Positions 24,989 through 34,356 of a stretch of DNA of 64,000 nt are shown here, in pieces. A program made the translations under genes and the position numbers. The notes below the pieces were generated by a model, which saw only the letters and a program-made list of their open reading frames with translations, ran no database searches and was not told the origin of the DNA. The stretch is from JAHEJN01 sp963787285 (GTDB lineage: Bacteria; Actinomycetota; Acidimicrobiia; Acidimicrobiales; JAHEJN01), in the NCBI GenBank assembly GCA_963787285.1, contig CAWBCM010000012.1, positions 101,181 to 165,180 of the forward strand, written 5' to 3'. Numbering within the stretch: position 1 is the stretch's first letter; every line of letters begins with the position of its first letter.

Positions 24989-26751
24989 GCGGCCTGCGGG
25001 CCGCCCCCGGCCGCTCGGTGTCCGATCGAGCTGCGGTCGGCCTGGCCGTTGCTGCGTGGACCGGCGCCACCGTGGCAGTGGCCGTGGCTCCTCTGATGGC
25101 CTGGTCGGCGATGGTCGGCGCACTGTGGACACGACGGTCGACGCTTCTGATGCTCGGGGTTCTCGTCCTCGCCGGTTCGAGGGCGCACGGCCAGGGAGCC
25201 CGGGCCCATCCGCCGATCGCGCCGGGCCCGTTCGACGCGGTGGTCGACGTGGTGAGCGATCCGGTGGCCATCGCACGGGGGACCCGTCTCGATGTGTCGA
25301 CCGACGGGGTGCGCTACGAGGTGATCGGCTTCGGGCCGCCCGGAGCGCGTCTGCGCGATCGGCTGGTGGGTGAGCGCTTGGCCATCCACGGAACCGTCCA
25401 ACCGGTGCGGGCCGACACCTGGGCCGGCCGCCGAGGAGCCGTCGGCTCGGTCTCGGCCGCCGAGGTCGGCCCCCACCGTCCGGCGTCGGGCCACGAGCGC
25501 CTGGCCAACGAGTTCCGCCAGGTGCTCGAACGGGGCTCCGCATCGATGGCCACCGACGACCAGGCCCTCTTCCTCGGCATGGTCTACGGCGACGACCGCA
25601 ACCTGTCGATCCTCGTCGAGGACGACTTTCGGGCCGCCGGGCTGACTCATCTCGTCGCCGTCAGCGGACAGAACGTGGCGTTCGTGTTGGTGGTGGTCGC
25701 ACCGGTCCTGCGACGACTCGGTCCCTGGCCGAGGTGGATGGCCGTTCTCGGGATCTTGGTGCTGTTCGGAACGATCACCCGCTTCGAGCCCAGCGTCATG
25801 CGCTCGATCGCCATGGCCGTGGTCGCCGCCACCGCCACGGCCCTCGGACGCGAAGCCACCGCAACCCGCACACTCTCGATTGCCGTCGCGGGACTCGTCG
25901 TGTTCGATCCGTCGCTCGTCCACCAGCTCGCATTTCGGCTGTCGGTGGCGGCGACCGCAGGCATCCTCTGGCTCGCGCCGGCCATTGGTCGCGTGCTGCC
26001 CGGGCCCCGCGTGTTCCGCGAAGCCCTGGGCGTCACCGCCGGGGCTCAGCTCGCCGTTTCGCCCATGCTGGTCCTCACCTTCGGAGCCGTTCCGGTCGCC
26101 TCGGTGCCGGCCAATCTCCTGGCCGGCCCCGCGTCGGCGCCGGTGATGATCTGGGGTCTCACCGGCGGCGTCGTCGCCGGCTTCGCCCCCGAAGGGCTGG
26201 CGGCAGCGCTGCACTGGCCCACCGCCCGACTGACGGGCTGGTTGCGCCTCGTGGCTCGCGTCGCCGCCCAGGCTCCGCTCGGTCAGATCGGTCGGGTCGA
26301 GCTGATCGGTGGCGTCACGATCGTGGTGCTGTGCCTCATCGGTGGCGCCCGGCGGTCGGCCGGCTGGGCCGCCGCGGCCGTTCTGGCGCTGCCGTCGTTG
26401 GTGTTCGCGGCCCCGCCCACCGGGCGCTTCGAGCTGGGCACCGATCTGGTGGCGTGGCGGGGCGACGCCATTGTGGTCGAGGTCGGCCCCGGGGCGACGC
26501 CCGCCGAGGCACTCGCCGCGCTCCGCGGGGCAGGAGTGGTCGCGATCGACGTGGTGGTGCTGACCACGGGTGCAGAGCGCGAGACCGCCACGGCTCGTGC
26601 CGTGGCGGCGCGTCATCGGGTCGGAGCGACATGGACACCCGAGCAGTTCGCGCCGGGCGCGCCGATCCGGGTCGGCGAGTGGCGCATCGCGCGGTCCGGT
26701 GGCGACGCCGATCCCCATCTGGTGGTCTCTCTCGACCGGGCTCCCCCCTGA
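24985..26751 (+). CDS. comEC: ComEC/Rec2-family DNA uptake channel with degenerate C-terminal domain
   Basis: 588 residues. N-terminal hydrophobic helices and a DUF4131-like OB region are followed by the competence domain with LTHLVAVSGQNVAFVLVVVA and RFEPSVMRSIAMA, then more helices. The C-terminal part has the strand order of a metallo-beta-lactamase domain, but where the HxHxDH zinc motif is expected there is VVLTTGAERETATARA, with no His cluster. The channel is probably intact, but nuclease activity in cis is not expected. The GTG start overlaps the comEA stop. Confidence 0.85.
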   Translation: MSGLRAAPGRSVSDRAAVGLAVAAWTGATVAVAVAPLMAWSAMVGALWTRRSTLLMLGVLVLAGSRAHGQGARAHPPIAPGPFDAVVDVVSDPVAIARGTRLDVSTDGVRYEVIGFGPPGARLRDRLVGERLAIHGTVQPVRADTWAGRRGAVGSVSAAEVGPHRPASGHERLANEFRQVLERGSASMATDDQALFLGMVYGDDRNLSILVEDDFRAAGLTHLVAVSGQNVAFVLVVVAPVLRRLGPWPRWMAVLGILVLFGTITRFEPSVMRSIAMAVVAATATALGREATATRTLSIAVAGLVVFDPSLVHQLAFRLSVAATAGILWLAPAIGRVLPGPRVFREALGVTAGAQLAVSPMLVLTFGAVPVASVPANLLAGPASAPVMIWGLTGGVVAGFAPEGLAAALHWPTARLTGWLRLVARVAAQAPLGQIGRVELIGGVTIVVLCLIGGARRSAGWAAAAVLALPSLVFAAPPTGRFELGTDLVAWRGDAIVVEVGPGATPAEALAALRGAGVVAIDVVVLTTGAERETATARAVAARHRVGATWTPEQFAPGAPIRVGEWRIARSGGDADPHLVVSLDRAPP

Positions 26752-26764
26752 CACCCGTGCCCGC

Positions 26765-26770
26765 TACCGT
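26765..26770 (+). promoter_or_regulatory. Putative -10 hexamer of folP
   Basis: TACCGT, eight bases before the ATG at 26779. Confidence 0.4.
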
Positions 26771-26778
26771 CGTCGTCG

Positions 26779-27613
26779 ATGCAGCTGGCTCTCGGATCTC
26801 ACGAGTACGACGTGACCCATCGGGCCCTGGTCATGGGCATCCTCAACCGCACCCCCGACTCCTTCTTCGATGGCGGCCAGTACTTCGGATTCGACGACTT
26901 CCTGCGCAAGGCCGAGCAATTGGTCGGCGAGGGGGCGGATTTCCTCGACGTCGGCGGCGTCAAGGCCGCACCCGGCCCCGAGGTCACCACCGGCCGAGGA
27001 GCTCGAACGGGTGGTGCCGGCGGTCGAGGCGCTGCGAACCCGATTCGACCTCCCCATCTCGGTCGACACCTTCCGCGCCGAGGTCTTCGATGCATGCTGC
27101 GCGGCCGGGGCCGATGTGGGCAACGACATCGCCGGTTTCGCCGACCCGGCGTACCTCGACGTCGCCGTCCGCCACGGTGCATCGGTGGTCGCCTGCCACG
27201 TTCGCCTCGCACCACGAGTGCCCGATCCCGAGCCCCGCTATCCCGACGGCGTGGTCGCGGCCATCGTCGACTTCCTGCGCGAACGAGCCGCCCGAGCCGA
27301 GGCTGCGGGTGTCCCACGGGAACGCATCATGGTCGATGCCGGCCTCGATCTCGGCAAGACCGAACTGATGTCGGCGGAATTGTTGCGTCGATCCGATGCA
27401 CTGGTCGACCTCGGCTATCCGGTGTTCCTCTCGGCCTCGAACAAGCTGTTCCTCGGCTCGCTCACCGGCACCGAGGTGACCGATCGCCGGATCGCCTCGG
27501 CCGCAGCCCACGCGTTGGGTATCGGTCTCGGCTGTCGGATCCTGCGAGCTCACGACGTGCGCGGGAGCCGCCGAGTCGCCGACGTCATGGCCGCCATTCT
27601 CGAGGCCCGCTGA
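26779..27613 (+). CDS. folP: Dihydropteroate synthase, frameshifted
   Basis: About 278 residues after repair. The signatures are MGILNRTPDSFFDGGQY, FLDVGGVKAAPG, PISVDTFRAEV, ISVDTFRAEVFDACCAAGAD, IMVDAGLDLGKTELMS and SASNKLFLG. The family normally reads NVTPDSF and DLGAESTRPG, so this is a somewhat divergent branch, as seen in actinobacterial FolP2-type proteins. An extra base near 26986-26994 breaks the frame; removal joins APGPEVT to AEELERVVPAVEALR. It overlaps holA by one base (TGATG). Condenses pterin pyrophosphate with p-aminobenzoate in folate synthesis, if active. Confidence 0.8.
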
Positions 27614-28626
27614 TGGGGGCGACCGTGCACCTCGTCCGAGGCGACGATCCGGTGCTCGTCTCCCGGGCCCTCCAGAACGTCGTCGACGATCTGGTCGGCG
27701 ACGCCGATCGGTCGCTCGCCGTCGAAGAGCTCCGTGAATCGCACTACGCCACCGAAGCCGGGTTCGCAGTCGCGCCCCTCATCGACGCCGCAGGGACGCC
27801 GCCGTTCCTGACCGAGTTCCGTGTGGTCGTCGGACGCGAGCTGGCCGTGTTCACCCGAGCCGAACAGGTCGCCGGCCTCGTGGCCTATCTCACCGATCCG
27901 TTGCCCAGCACACACCTGGTGCTGGTCTGGGAACGCGGTCCCTCGGCGACACGGCTCGGTGCGGTCCCCAAGTCGCTCGTCGAGGCGGTGAAGGCCGCCG
28001 GGGGCGTCGAGGTCAAGACCGCCGTGGGGTCGGGGCGGGCCGCCTCGGACTGGCTCGAACGGCAGCTCGCCGGCGCCGAGGTGGTTCTCGGCGCCGATGC
28101 CCGTCGGCTCGTCGCCACCGAGCTGGGTGAAGAGCGCTCACGAGTGGGGGCGCTGCTCGACACCCTCGTTTCCGCCTTCGGCGCCGGTGTCCAGCTGAGC
28201 GCCGACGACGTTGCGCCGTTCATCGGCGGTTCCGGCGGCGTACCGCCATGGGATCTCACCGACGCCATCGCAGCAGGTGAGGTGTCGAAGTCGGTGATGC
28301 TGGTGCGCAGAATGACCGCCAGTGGTGAGCGTCATCCGCTGCAGATCACGGCGTCGCTCAACAGTCACTACGAGCGGCTCTTGCGCCTCGATGGCTCGGG
28401 CGTGACCGACGAGAAGTCGGCCGCGGCTCACCTCGGCATGAAGGGCAGCACCTTCCCGGCCAAGAAGGCCCTCGACCAGGCACGGCGCATGGGTGGAGGG
28501 CGCACCGCCCGGGCGGTGGAGTTGCTGGCCACCGCTGATCTCGACCTCCGGGGCGCAACGGCCCAGCCCGCCGAAGGAGTGTTGGAGATCCTGGTGGCCC
28601 GACTGGCTCACCTGTCACGACGCTGA
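27613..28626 (+). CDS. holA: DNA polymerase III delta subunit
   Basis: 337 residues. The N-terminus (VHLVRGDDPVLVSRALQNVVDDL) and the mid-protein HLVLVWERG strand and GSGRAASDWLERQL region fit the clamp-loader delta fold. The C-terminal collar helix has HPLQITASLNSHYERLLRL and HLGMKGSTFPAKKALDQAR, typical of HolA. Delta opens the beta clamp. The ATG shares its A with the folP stop codon. rpsT lies convergent downstream, the common bacterial order holA-rpsT. Confidence 0.9.
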   Translation: MGATVHLVRGDDPVLVSRALQNVVDDLVGDADRSLAVEELRESHYATEAGFAVAPLIDAAGTPPFLTEFRVVVGRELAVFTRAEQVAGLVAYLTDPLPSTHLVLVWERGPSATRLGAVPKSLVEAVKAAGGVEVKTAVGSGRAASDWLERQLAGAEVVLGADARRLVATELGEERSRVGALLDTLVSAFGAGVQLSADDVAPFIGGSGGVPPWDLTDAIAAGEVSKSVMLVRRMTASGERHPLQITASLNSHYERLLRLDGSGVTDEKSAAAHLGMKGSTFPAKKALDQARRMGGGRTARAVELLATADLDLRGATAQPAEGVLEILVARLAHLSRR

Positions 28627-28627
28627 A

Positions 28628-28669
28628 CGATCGTCGAGCCCACGAGGACGGGCCCGCGTCGACCGATCG
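28628..28669. terminator. Inverted repeat between convergent holA and rpsT
   Basis: CGATCG-TCGA-GCCC on one side pairs with GGGC...TCGA-C-CGATCG on the other, with a one-base and a five-base bulge and an eight-base loop. It could serve as a bidirectional terminator; no T tract is present. Confidence 0.35.
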
Positions 28670-28684
28670 CAATCGGAGGGAGGG

Positions 28685-28951
28685 TCAGTCGTTGACGATG
28701 GCGGCCACCCGCTTGACGAGCCGCGACTTCTTGCGGGCGCCGGTGTTCTTGTGCAGGACGCCCTTGGCCACCGCACTGTCGATGCGCTTGATCGCGGACT
28801 TGGTGACGGCCTCGACGTCGGCATTGCCCGCTTCGGCGGCCTCGACGGCCCGGCGAGTACGCGTGTGCAGCTCGGAGCGAACGGCTTTGTTGCGCACGCG
28901 GCGGGTCTCGTTCTGGCGGTTGCGCTTGATCTGGCTCTTGATGTTTGCCAC
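28685..28951 (-). CDS. rpsT: 30S ribosomal protein S20
   Basis: 88 residues, basic and helical: ANIKSQIKRNRQNETRRVRN at the start, ALHKNTGARKKSRLVKRV-type end (here GVLHKNTGARKKSRLVKRVA). GTG at 28951 follows GAGGAAG at a suitable distance. A longer open frame upstream has no ribosomal similarity and overlaps lepA, so it was discarded. Binds 16S rRNA in the small subunit. Confidence 0.97.
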   Translation of the reverse strand: MANIKSQIKRNRQNETRRVRNKAVRSELHTRTRRAVEAAEAGNADVEAVTKSAIKRIDSAVAKGVLHKNTGARKKSRLVKRVAAIVND

Positions 28952-29053
28952 GTGACTTCTTCCTCGTTCGGCACCGGCGTGTTTCCGGCCCGCGAATGCT
29001 AGCGCCCGGCCCACCGATCGCCACCCGTTCGTTGGTAGCGTCGAGGCTTCGAA

Positions 29054-30838
29054 ATGGACCTCAACCGCATTCGCAACACGTCGATCATTGCGCACATCGA
29101 CCATGGCAAGTCGACGCTGGCCGATCGGCTCCTCGAGCTCTGCGGTGCCGTCGATCCCCGCCTCATGCGCGCCCAGTACCTCGACTCGATGGATCTCGAA
29201 CGCGAGCGCGGCATCACCATCAAGCTCCAGAGCGTGCGCCTCGAGCACAACGACCACGTCATCAATCTCATCGACACACCCGGCCACGTCGACTTCGGCT
29301 ACGAGGTCTCCCGGTCGCTCGCGGCCTGCGAAGGGGTCATCCTGGTCGTCGACGCGGCCCAGGGCATCGAGGCCCAGACACTGGCCAACTGCTATCTGGC
29401 CCTCGAGAGCGATCTCGAGATCGTCGCGGCGCTCAACAAGATCGACCTTCCCGCCGCCGAACCCGACCGCTACGCGGCCGAGATCGAGAACGTGCTCGGC
29501 ATCCCCGCCGAGGAGATCCTGCGGATAAGCGCCAAGACCGGAGAGGGCGTGGCCGAGCTCCTCGACGCGGTGATCGAGCGGATTCCGGCACCGGTCGGGG
29601 CCGCCGACGAGCCACTGCGGGCGCTCATCTTCGACTCGCACTTCGATCAGTATCGTGGCGTCGTCTCATCGCTGCGGGTGGTGGAGGGCACCATGCGAGA
29701 AGCCGACAAGCTGCGCTTCATGCAGGCCGGAACCACCCACGAGATCAGCGAGATCGGCGTCCGCACACCCGACATGTCCCCGGTGAGCGAGCTCGGACCC
29801 GGCGAGGTCGGCTACCTCATCGCCGGCATCAAGGACGTCGGCGAGGCCAAGAGCGGTGAGACGGTGACCACCGCCGTTCATGCCGCCACGGTGCCACTCG
29901 AGGGGTACAAGGAACCCAAGCCCATGGTCTTCTGTGGGCTGTACCCCATCGACGGCGACGAGTTCGAGGCGCTTCGTGACGCCCTCGAGAAGCTGCGGCT
30001 CGACGACTCGAGCTTCACCTACGAGCCGGAGACATCCGGCGCCCTCGGCTTCGGCTTCCGGTGCGGCTATCTCGGCCTGCTGCACATGGAGATCGTGCGG
30101 GAACGCCTCGAGCGTGAGTTCGGGCTGAGCCTCATCTCCACTGCGCCGTCGGTCGAGTACCAGATCTCGATGCCCGGCGATCGCGTGGTGTCGGTGCATC
30201 GTCCGAGCGAGATGCCGTCGGCGGGAGAGATCGACTCGATCGCCGAGCCGTACCTGCGTGCGTCGGTGATCACCCCGTCGGACTACACCGGCACCGTCAT
30301 GGACCTCTGTCAGAGCCGCCGGGGGGTGATGGAGAAGCTCGAGTACCTCTCACCCGAACGCGTCGAGCTGCACTATCGATTGCCGCTCGCCGAGGTGGTG
30401 GTCGACTTCTTCGACCAGCTCAAGAGCCGAACCCAGGGGTACGCGAGCCTCGACTACGAACCCGCCGGTTTCGACACCGCCGATCTCGTGCGGGTCGACA
30501 TCCTGCTGCAGGGCGACCCCGTCGATGCCTTCAGTGCGATCGTGCACCGCAACAGTGCCGACGAGTACGGACGGCGCATGACCGAGAAGCTCCAGGAGCT
30601 CATCCCACGCCAGCAGTTCGACGTGCCCATCCAGGCGGCGATCGGTGGCAAGATCATCTCGCGTACGACCGTGAAGGCCTACCGCAAGGACGTCACCGCG
30701 AAACTCTACGGCGGCGACATCACCCGCAAGCGCAAGCTCCTCGAGAACCAGAAGGCCGGCAAGAAGAAGATGAAGTCGATCGGACGGGTCGAGGTCCCCC
30801 AGGAAGCGTTCATCTCGGCCCTCAAGCTCGGCGACTGA
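29054..30838 (+). CDS. lepA: Elongation factor 4
   Basis: 594 residues. G1 motif AHIDHGKSTLADRL, G2 region RGITIKLQS, G3 DTPGHVDFGYEV, G4 NKID and G5-like SAKTGEG. The LepA-specific C-terminal domain ends with GGKIISRTTVKAYRKDVTAK and NQKAGKKKMKSIGRVEVP. A GTPase acting on stalled or mistranslocated ribosomes. Full length and uninterrupted. It precedes hrcA by 37 bp, a common order. Confidence 0.97.
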   Translation: MDLNRIRNTSIIAHIDHGKSTLADRLLELCGAVDPRLMRAQYLDSMDLERERGITIKLQSVRLEHNDHVINLIDTPGHVDFGYEVSRSLAACEGVILVVDAAQGIEAQTLANCYLALESDLEIVAALNKIDLPAAEPDRYAAEIENVLGIPAEEILRISAKTGEGVAELLDAVIERIPAPVGAADEPLRALIFDSHFDQYRGVVSSLRVVEGTMREADKLRFMQAGTTHEISEIGVRTPDMSPVSELGPGEVGYLIAGIKDVGEAKSGETVTTAVHAATVPLEGYKEPKPMVFCGLYPIDGDEFEALRDALEKLRLDDSSFTYEPETSGALGFGFRCGYLGLLHMEIVRERLEREFGLSLISTAPSVEYQISMPGDRVVSVHRPSEMPSAGEIDSIAEPYLRASVITPSDYTGTVMDLCQSRRGVMEKLEYLSPERVELHYRLPLAEVVVDFFDQLKSRTQGYASLDYEPAGFDTADLVRVDILLQGDPVDAFSAIVHRNSADEYGRRMTEKLQELIPRQQFDVPIQAAIGGKIISRTTVKAYRKDVTAKLYGGDITRKRKLLENQKAGKKKMKSIGRVEVPQEAFISALKLGD

Positions 30839-30861
30839 CCGGGGCCACCGCGCCGGGTCGG

Positions 30862-30867
30862 TAGGCT
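30862..30867 (+). promoter_or_regulatory. Putative -10 hexamer of hrcA
   Basis: TAGGCT, eight bases before the ATG at 30876. No CIRCE inverted repeat is seen nearby. Confidence 0.45.
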
Positions 30868-30875
30868 GGCTCGAT

Positions 30876-31898
30876 ATGAGCACGGATCTCGCGAGGGGTG
30901 CCGCCCTCACCGCACGCCAGGCCACCATCCTGCGCACCGTCGTTCGTCGATACATCGAGACGTCGCGCCCGATCGGATCCGAGCAGGTGGCCGAGGCGGC
31001 CGCCCTCGATGTGTCCTCGGCGACCGTTCGCAAGGAGATGCTCCTCCTCGAAGCCGAGGGATACCTCCTTCAACCTCATACCAGCGCCGGACGGATTCCC
31101 ACCGAGCGCGGCTACCGCTTCTTCGTCGACACGGTGGTGGCGCCCGACGAGCTCGGGCGGGCCGACGCTCGACAGGTCCGGGAGTTCTTCGATCAGGCCC
31201 ACGGCGAGCTCGAGCGGCTCCTCGGCCACACGTCGTCGCTCCTCGCCGATCTCACCCATCACACCGCGGTGCTCATCGGCCCCACTCCCGACCTCGACGA
31301 GGTCCGCTCGGCCCAGCTGGTCTCCCTCTCGCCGACGTTGGTCATGGCGGTGGTGGTCACGGCTTCCGGTCGGGTCGACAAGCACACCGTCGAGCTCGAG
31401 ACCGAGCTCGACGAAGACGTCATCCAGCAGGCCGGGTCGCATCTGGCCGCCGAGCTGGTCGGACGGGTGGTGGGCTCGGCCCATCAGCCTCGCGCCAGCG
31501 GGGACGCAGTGATCGATGCGTTGGTGGAACGGGCCATGCAGGGCGTGGTCGCCGACAGCAGCGAGAGCCCGATCTACCTCGGGGGAACATCTCAGATCGC
31601 CGAGACGTTCGATGCCATCGACACCGTCCGTGGTGTTCTGGCCGTTCTGGAGAAGCAACTCGTCGTGGTGAGCCTGGTTCGTGACGTCCTCGACCGTGGT
31701 CTGCGAGTCGCCATCGGCACCGAGACCGGATTCGAGACCCTCAACGAGTGCTCCCTGGTCGTCAGCGAGTACCTGGTCGACGGTCAACCGGCGGGCTCCA
31801 TCGGGCTGCTCGGCCCCACGCGCATGGACTATGGCCAGGCGATGTCGGCGGTGGCCGTGGTGAGCCGCGAACTTGGCAAACGACTGAGTGAGGGCTGA
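30876..31898 (+). CDS. hrcA: Heat-inducible transcription repressor HrcA
   Basis: 340 residues. The N-terminal winged helix (RQATILRTVVRRYIETSRPIG, ALDVSSATVRKEM, HTSAGRIPTERGYRFFVD) is textbook HrcA. The GAF-like middle and the C-terminus (IGLLGPTRMDYGQAMSAVAVVSREL) are complete. HrcA normally represses groESL or dnaK operons by binding CIRCE. No CIRCE copy occurs next to this gene, so its targets lie elsewhere. Its stop overlaps the dnaJ start by one base. Confidence 0.96.
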   Translation: MSTDLARGAALTARQATILRTVVRRYIETSRPIGSEQVAEAAALDVSSATVRKEMLLLEAEGYLLQPHTSAGRIPTERGYRFFVDTVVAPDELGRADARQVREFFDQAHGELERLLGHTSSLLADLTHHTAVLIGPTPDLDEVRSAQLVSLSPTLVMAVVVTASGRVDKHTVELETELDEDVIQQAGSHLAAELVGRVVGSAHQPRASGDAVIDALVERAMQGVVADSSESPIYLGGTSQIAETFDAIDTVRGVLAVLEKQLVVVSLVRDVLDRGLRVAIGTETGFETLNECSLVVSEYLVDGQPAGSIGLLGPTRMDYGQAMSAVAVVSRELGKRLSEG

Positions 31899-33013
31899 TG
31901 GCCGATCACTACGAGGTGCTCGGCGTGGCGAACACGGCGTCGGCCGACGAGATCAAGAAGGCGTACCGCAGGCTCGCCCGCCAACACCACCCCGATGCGA
32001 ACCCCGGCGACGCCGCATCCGAAGCCGAGTTCAAGAAGATCGCCAACGCCTACGAGGTGCTCGGCGATCCCGAACGTCGGGCCCGCTACGACCGCTTCGG
32101 CGATGACGGCCTCGGCGGCCAAGGCGGTGGTGGGTCACCCTTCGGCGCCGGCGGGTTCGGCGACATCTTCGACGCCTTCTTCAGCGGGGGCAGCCCGTTC
32201 GGCGGCGGTCGCGGCAACGCCGGCCCGGCCCGCGGCCCCGATCTCGAGACCTATCTCGACATCGATCTGGCCGATGTCGTCGCCGGGTCGACCCAGGAAG
32301 TCGAGGTGCGCACGGCGGTGGCCTGTGCGACCTGCGAGGGCACCGGAGCCGCGAAGGGGAGCGAACCCGTCACCTGTGGTCAGTGTGAGGGGGCCGGTCA
32401 GGTGCGCCAGGTGCGGCATTCGATCCTCGGCCAGATGGTCACCACGGGTCCGTGCGATCGCTGTGGCGGTATCGGGACCGAGATCCCCAACCCGTGCACC
32501 ACGTGCAACGGCGAGGGGCGGGAGATCGTCACCAAGAGCTACACCGTCGACGTGCCCTCCGGGGTCGACAACGGAACCACTCTGCGGCTCACCGGTCGAG
32601 GCGCGGTCGGTGCTCGTGGCGGTGGCCACGGCGACCTGTACGTGCACGTTCGGGTGCGGCCCCACGATCGTTTCGTGCGAGACGGCGACGACCTGGTCGA
32701 GCAGGTCACGATCGCCATGACCCAGGCGGCGCTCGGGGTCACGCTTCCGTACGAGACCTTCGACGGCCCCACCGAGATCGACGTGCCCGCGGGTTCGGCC
32801 ACCGGCGACGTGCTGACGCTGCGCGACCAAGGGGTTCCCCGCCTCCACGGACGCGGTCGAGGCGCCATCCGCGTGCAACTCGTGGTCGACATCCCGCGGA
32901 AGCTGTCACGCGACGAAGACGCCCTGGTCCGCCGGCTCGCAGAGCTGCGAAACGAAGCCGTTGCCCCCGAGGGCGCGAAGCTGTTGGGGCGGATCCGCTC
33001 GGCCTTCTCGTGA
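31898..33013 (+). CDS. dnaJ: Chaperone protein DnaJ
   Basis: 371 residues. J domain with RRLARQHHPDANPGD (the HPD motif), a Gly/Phe-rich linker, four CxxCxGxG-type zinc motifs (CATCEGTG, CGQCEGAG, CDRCGGIG, CTTCNGEG) and two C-terminal substrate domains. A type I DnaJ that stimulates DnaK. dnaK is not adjacent. Coupled to hrcA (TGATG) and to rsmE (GTGA overlap), so heat-shock control by HrcA may extend over all three. Confidence 0.97.
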   Translation: MADHYEVLGVANTASADEIKKAYRRLARQHHPDANPGDAASEAEFKKIANAYEVLGDPERRARYDRFGDDGLGGQGGGGSPFGAGGFGDIFDAFFSGGSPFGGGRGNAGPARGPDLETYLDIDLADVVAGSTQEVEVRTAVACATCEGTGAAKGSEPVTCGQCEGAGQVRQVRHSILGQMVTTGPCDRCGGIGTEIPNPCTTCNGEGREIVTKSYTVDVPSGVDNGTTLRLTGRGAVGARGGGHGDLYVHVRVRPHDRFVRDGDDLVEQVTIAMTQAALGVTLPYETFDGPTEIDVPAGSATGDVLTLRDQGVPRLHGRGRGAIRVQLVVDIPRKLSRDEDALVRRLAELRNEAVAPEGAKLLGRIRSAFS

Positions 33014-33696
33014 CCGGAGCCGGGCCGACCGGTCGTGATGGCCCGCATGTCTTCGTCGCCGACCTCGACCACCCCGTCCTCGACGTCGACGATCACCACC
33101 ACCTCGCTCGGGTGTTGCGCGTGCGGTCCGGCGATTCGTGCACCGTCGGTGACGGGAGGGGAGCCTGGCGGCCGTGCCGGTTCGGCGATGACCTGATAGT
33201 CGACGGACCCGTCGCTCGGGTGGCACGACCGGAACCGGCGATCACGGTCGGCTTCGCCTTGATCAAGGCTGGTCGGCCGGAGCTGATCGTCCAGAAGCTC
33301 ACCGAGTTGGGCGTCGATCGCATCGTCGCCTTCGTCACCGATCGATCGGTGGTTCGGTGGGACGGTGACAAGCGGGCGCACCATCACCGGCGCTGGCAAC
33401 GAGTGGCGAGAGAGGCGGCCATGCAGAGCCGCCGGGTCTGGCTTCCGCAGGTGGATCCGATCTGCCGTTTCGGTGAGGCCGCCGGCCTGCCCGGTGCCCA
33501 CCTGGCCGAGCTCGGCGTCGAGCCGCTCGACTCCTCGGTACACACGGTCCTGGTCGGGCCCGAGGGTGGCTGGACACCGGCCGAGGTCGCCGGTCGAGCG
33601 GTGGTGGGGCTCGGACCACACGTGCTCCGAGCCGAGACCGCCGCGCTGGCCGCTGCGGTGTTGATGACCGCGCGACGCCACGACCGGGGAAGCTGA
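33010..33696 (+). CDS. rsmE: 16S rRNA (uracil1498-N3)-methyltransferase
   Basis: 228 residues. An N-terminal PUA-like part (HHLARVLRVRSGD) is followed by a SPOUT domain with the knot motifs KLTELGVDRI, VLVGPEGGWTPAE and LRAETAALAAA. Methylates U1498 of 16S rRNA. GTG at 33010 overlaps the dnaJ stop by four bases; the dnaJ-rsmE pairing is common in bacteria. Confidence 0.93.
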   Translation: MTGAGPTGRDGPHVFVADLDHPVLDVDDHHHLARVLRVRSGDSCTVGDGRGAWRPCRFGDDLIVDGPVARVARPEPAITVGFALIKAGRPELIVQKLTELGVDRIVAFVTDRSVVRWDGDKRAHHHRRWQRVAREAAMQSRRVWLPQVDPICRFGEAAGLPGAHLAELGVEPLDSSVHTVLVGPEGGWTPAEVAGRAVVGLGPHVLRAETAALAAAVLMTARRHDRGS

Positions 33697-33813
33697 CCGC
33701 GCCATCGAGTGGTGCCGACCGCACGGGACGTCTAGCATCGATCCACGCTGAGTCGCCACGTGGGCAACGGGACGACGGCCAGCGTACTTGTCGAAATCGA
33801 GGAGAACTTCGTC

Positions 33814-34356
33814 GTGGGCCAGAACGAGTCGGATGGGGGCGACTACAGCGCGCGCGTCGGGCGGCGCCTACGGTCGATACGCAAGCAGAAGGCGCTCTCG
33901 ATGCACGACGTCGAGGCCGCGTCGGGTGGCGAGTTCCGCGCGTCGGTCATCGGCGCCTACGAGCGAGGGGAGCGCGCCATCTCGGTGCCGCGGCTGAATC
34001 GGCTCGCGGCCCTGTACGGGGTGCCGGTGGATCAGCTCTTGCCGAGGGAGCCGATTGCCTTCGACGCCGTGGTCGACCTCGATGCGTACGGAGGCGGTAG
34101 CGGCTCCGGCTCGGTCGCCATCGATCTGACCCGCCTGGCCGGCCTGAGCGGTACCGAAGCCGAGATGCTTCGTCGATACGTGGCGACCATCCAGGTCGAG
34201 CGCCAGGACTTCGACGGCCGCTCGCTCCGTGTCCGCCGCAGTGACCTGCGGGCGCTCGGAGCGATTCTCGGCGTGGCCCCCGACGCAGTCATCGGGCAAT
34301 TCCGGAGTTTGGGCCTGGTCCTGGTCGAGCGGAGCGAGGTGGCTTCGGCGCGCTAG
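33814..34356 (+). CDS. BldD-like regulator with c-di-GMP-binding signature
   Basis: 180 residues, close to Streptomyces BldD in length and order. An N-terminal HTH (RVGRRLRSIRKQKALSMHDVE...VIGAYERGERAISVPRL) ends in VPVDQLLP; a Gly/Ser linker and a C-terminal domain starting LTRLAGLS follow. The BldD c-di-GMP signature RxD-x8-RxxD is exact: Arg130-Gln-Asp132, eight residues, Arg141-Arg-Ser-Asp144. GTG at 33814 follows GAGGAG by nine bases; an open frame begins 54 bp earlier without an SD. In Streptomyces, c-di-GMP dimerises BldD on DNA to repress development. The targets here are unknown. Confidence 0.88.
   Translation: MGQNESDGGDYSARVGRRLRSIRKQKALSMHDVEAASGGEFRASVIGAYERGERAISVPRLNRLAALYGVPVDQLLPREPIAFDAVVDLDAYGGGSGSGSVAIDLTRLAGLSGTEAEMLRRYVATIQVERQDFDGRSLRVRRSDLRALGAILGVAPDAVIGQFRSLGLVLVERSEVASAR

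Noticed and set aside
30839..30875. CIRCE element before hrcA
   Set aside because: No TTAGCACTC-N9-GAGTGCTAA-like inverted repeat is present; only a TANNNT box is seen.
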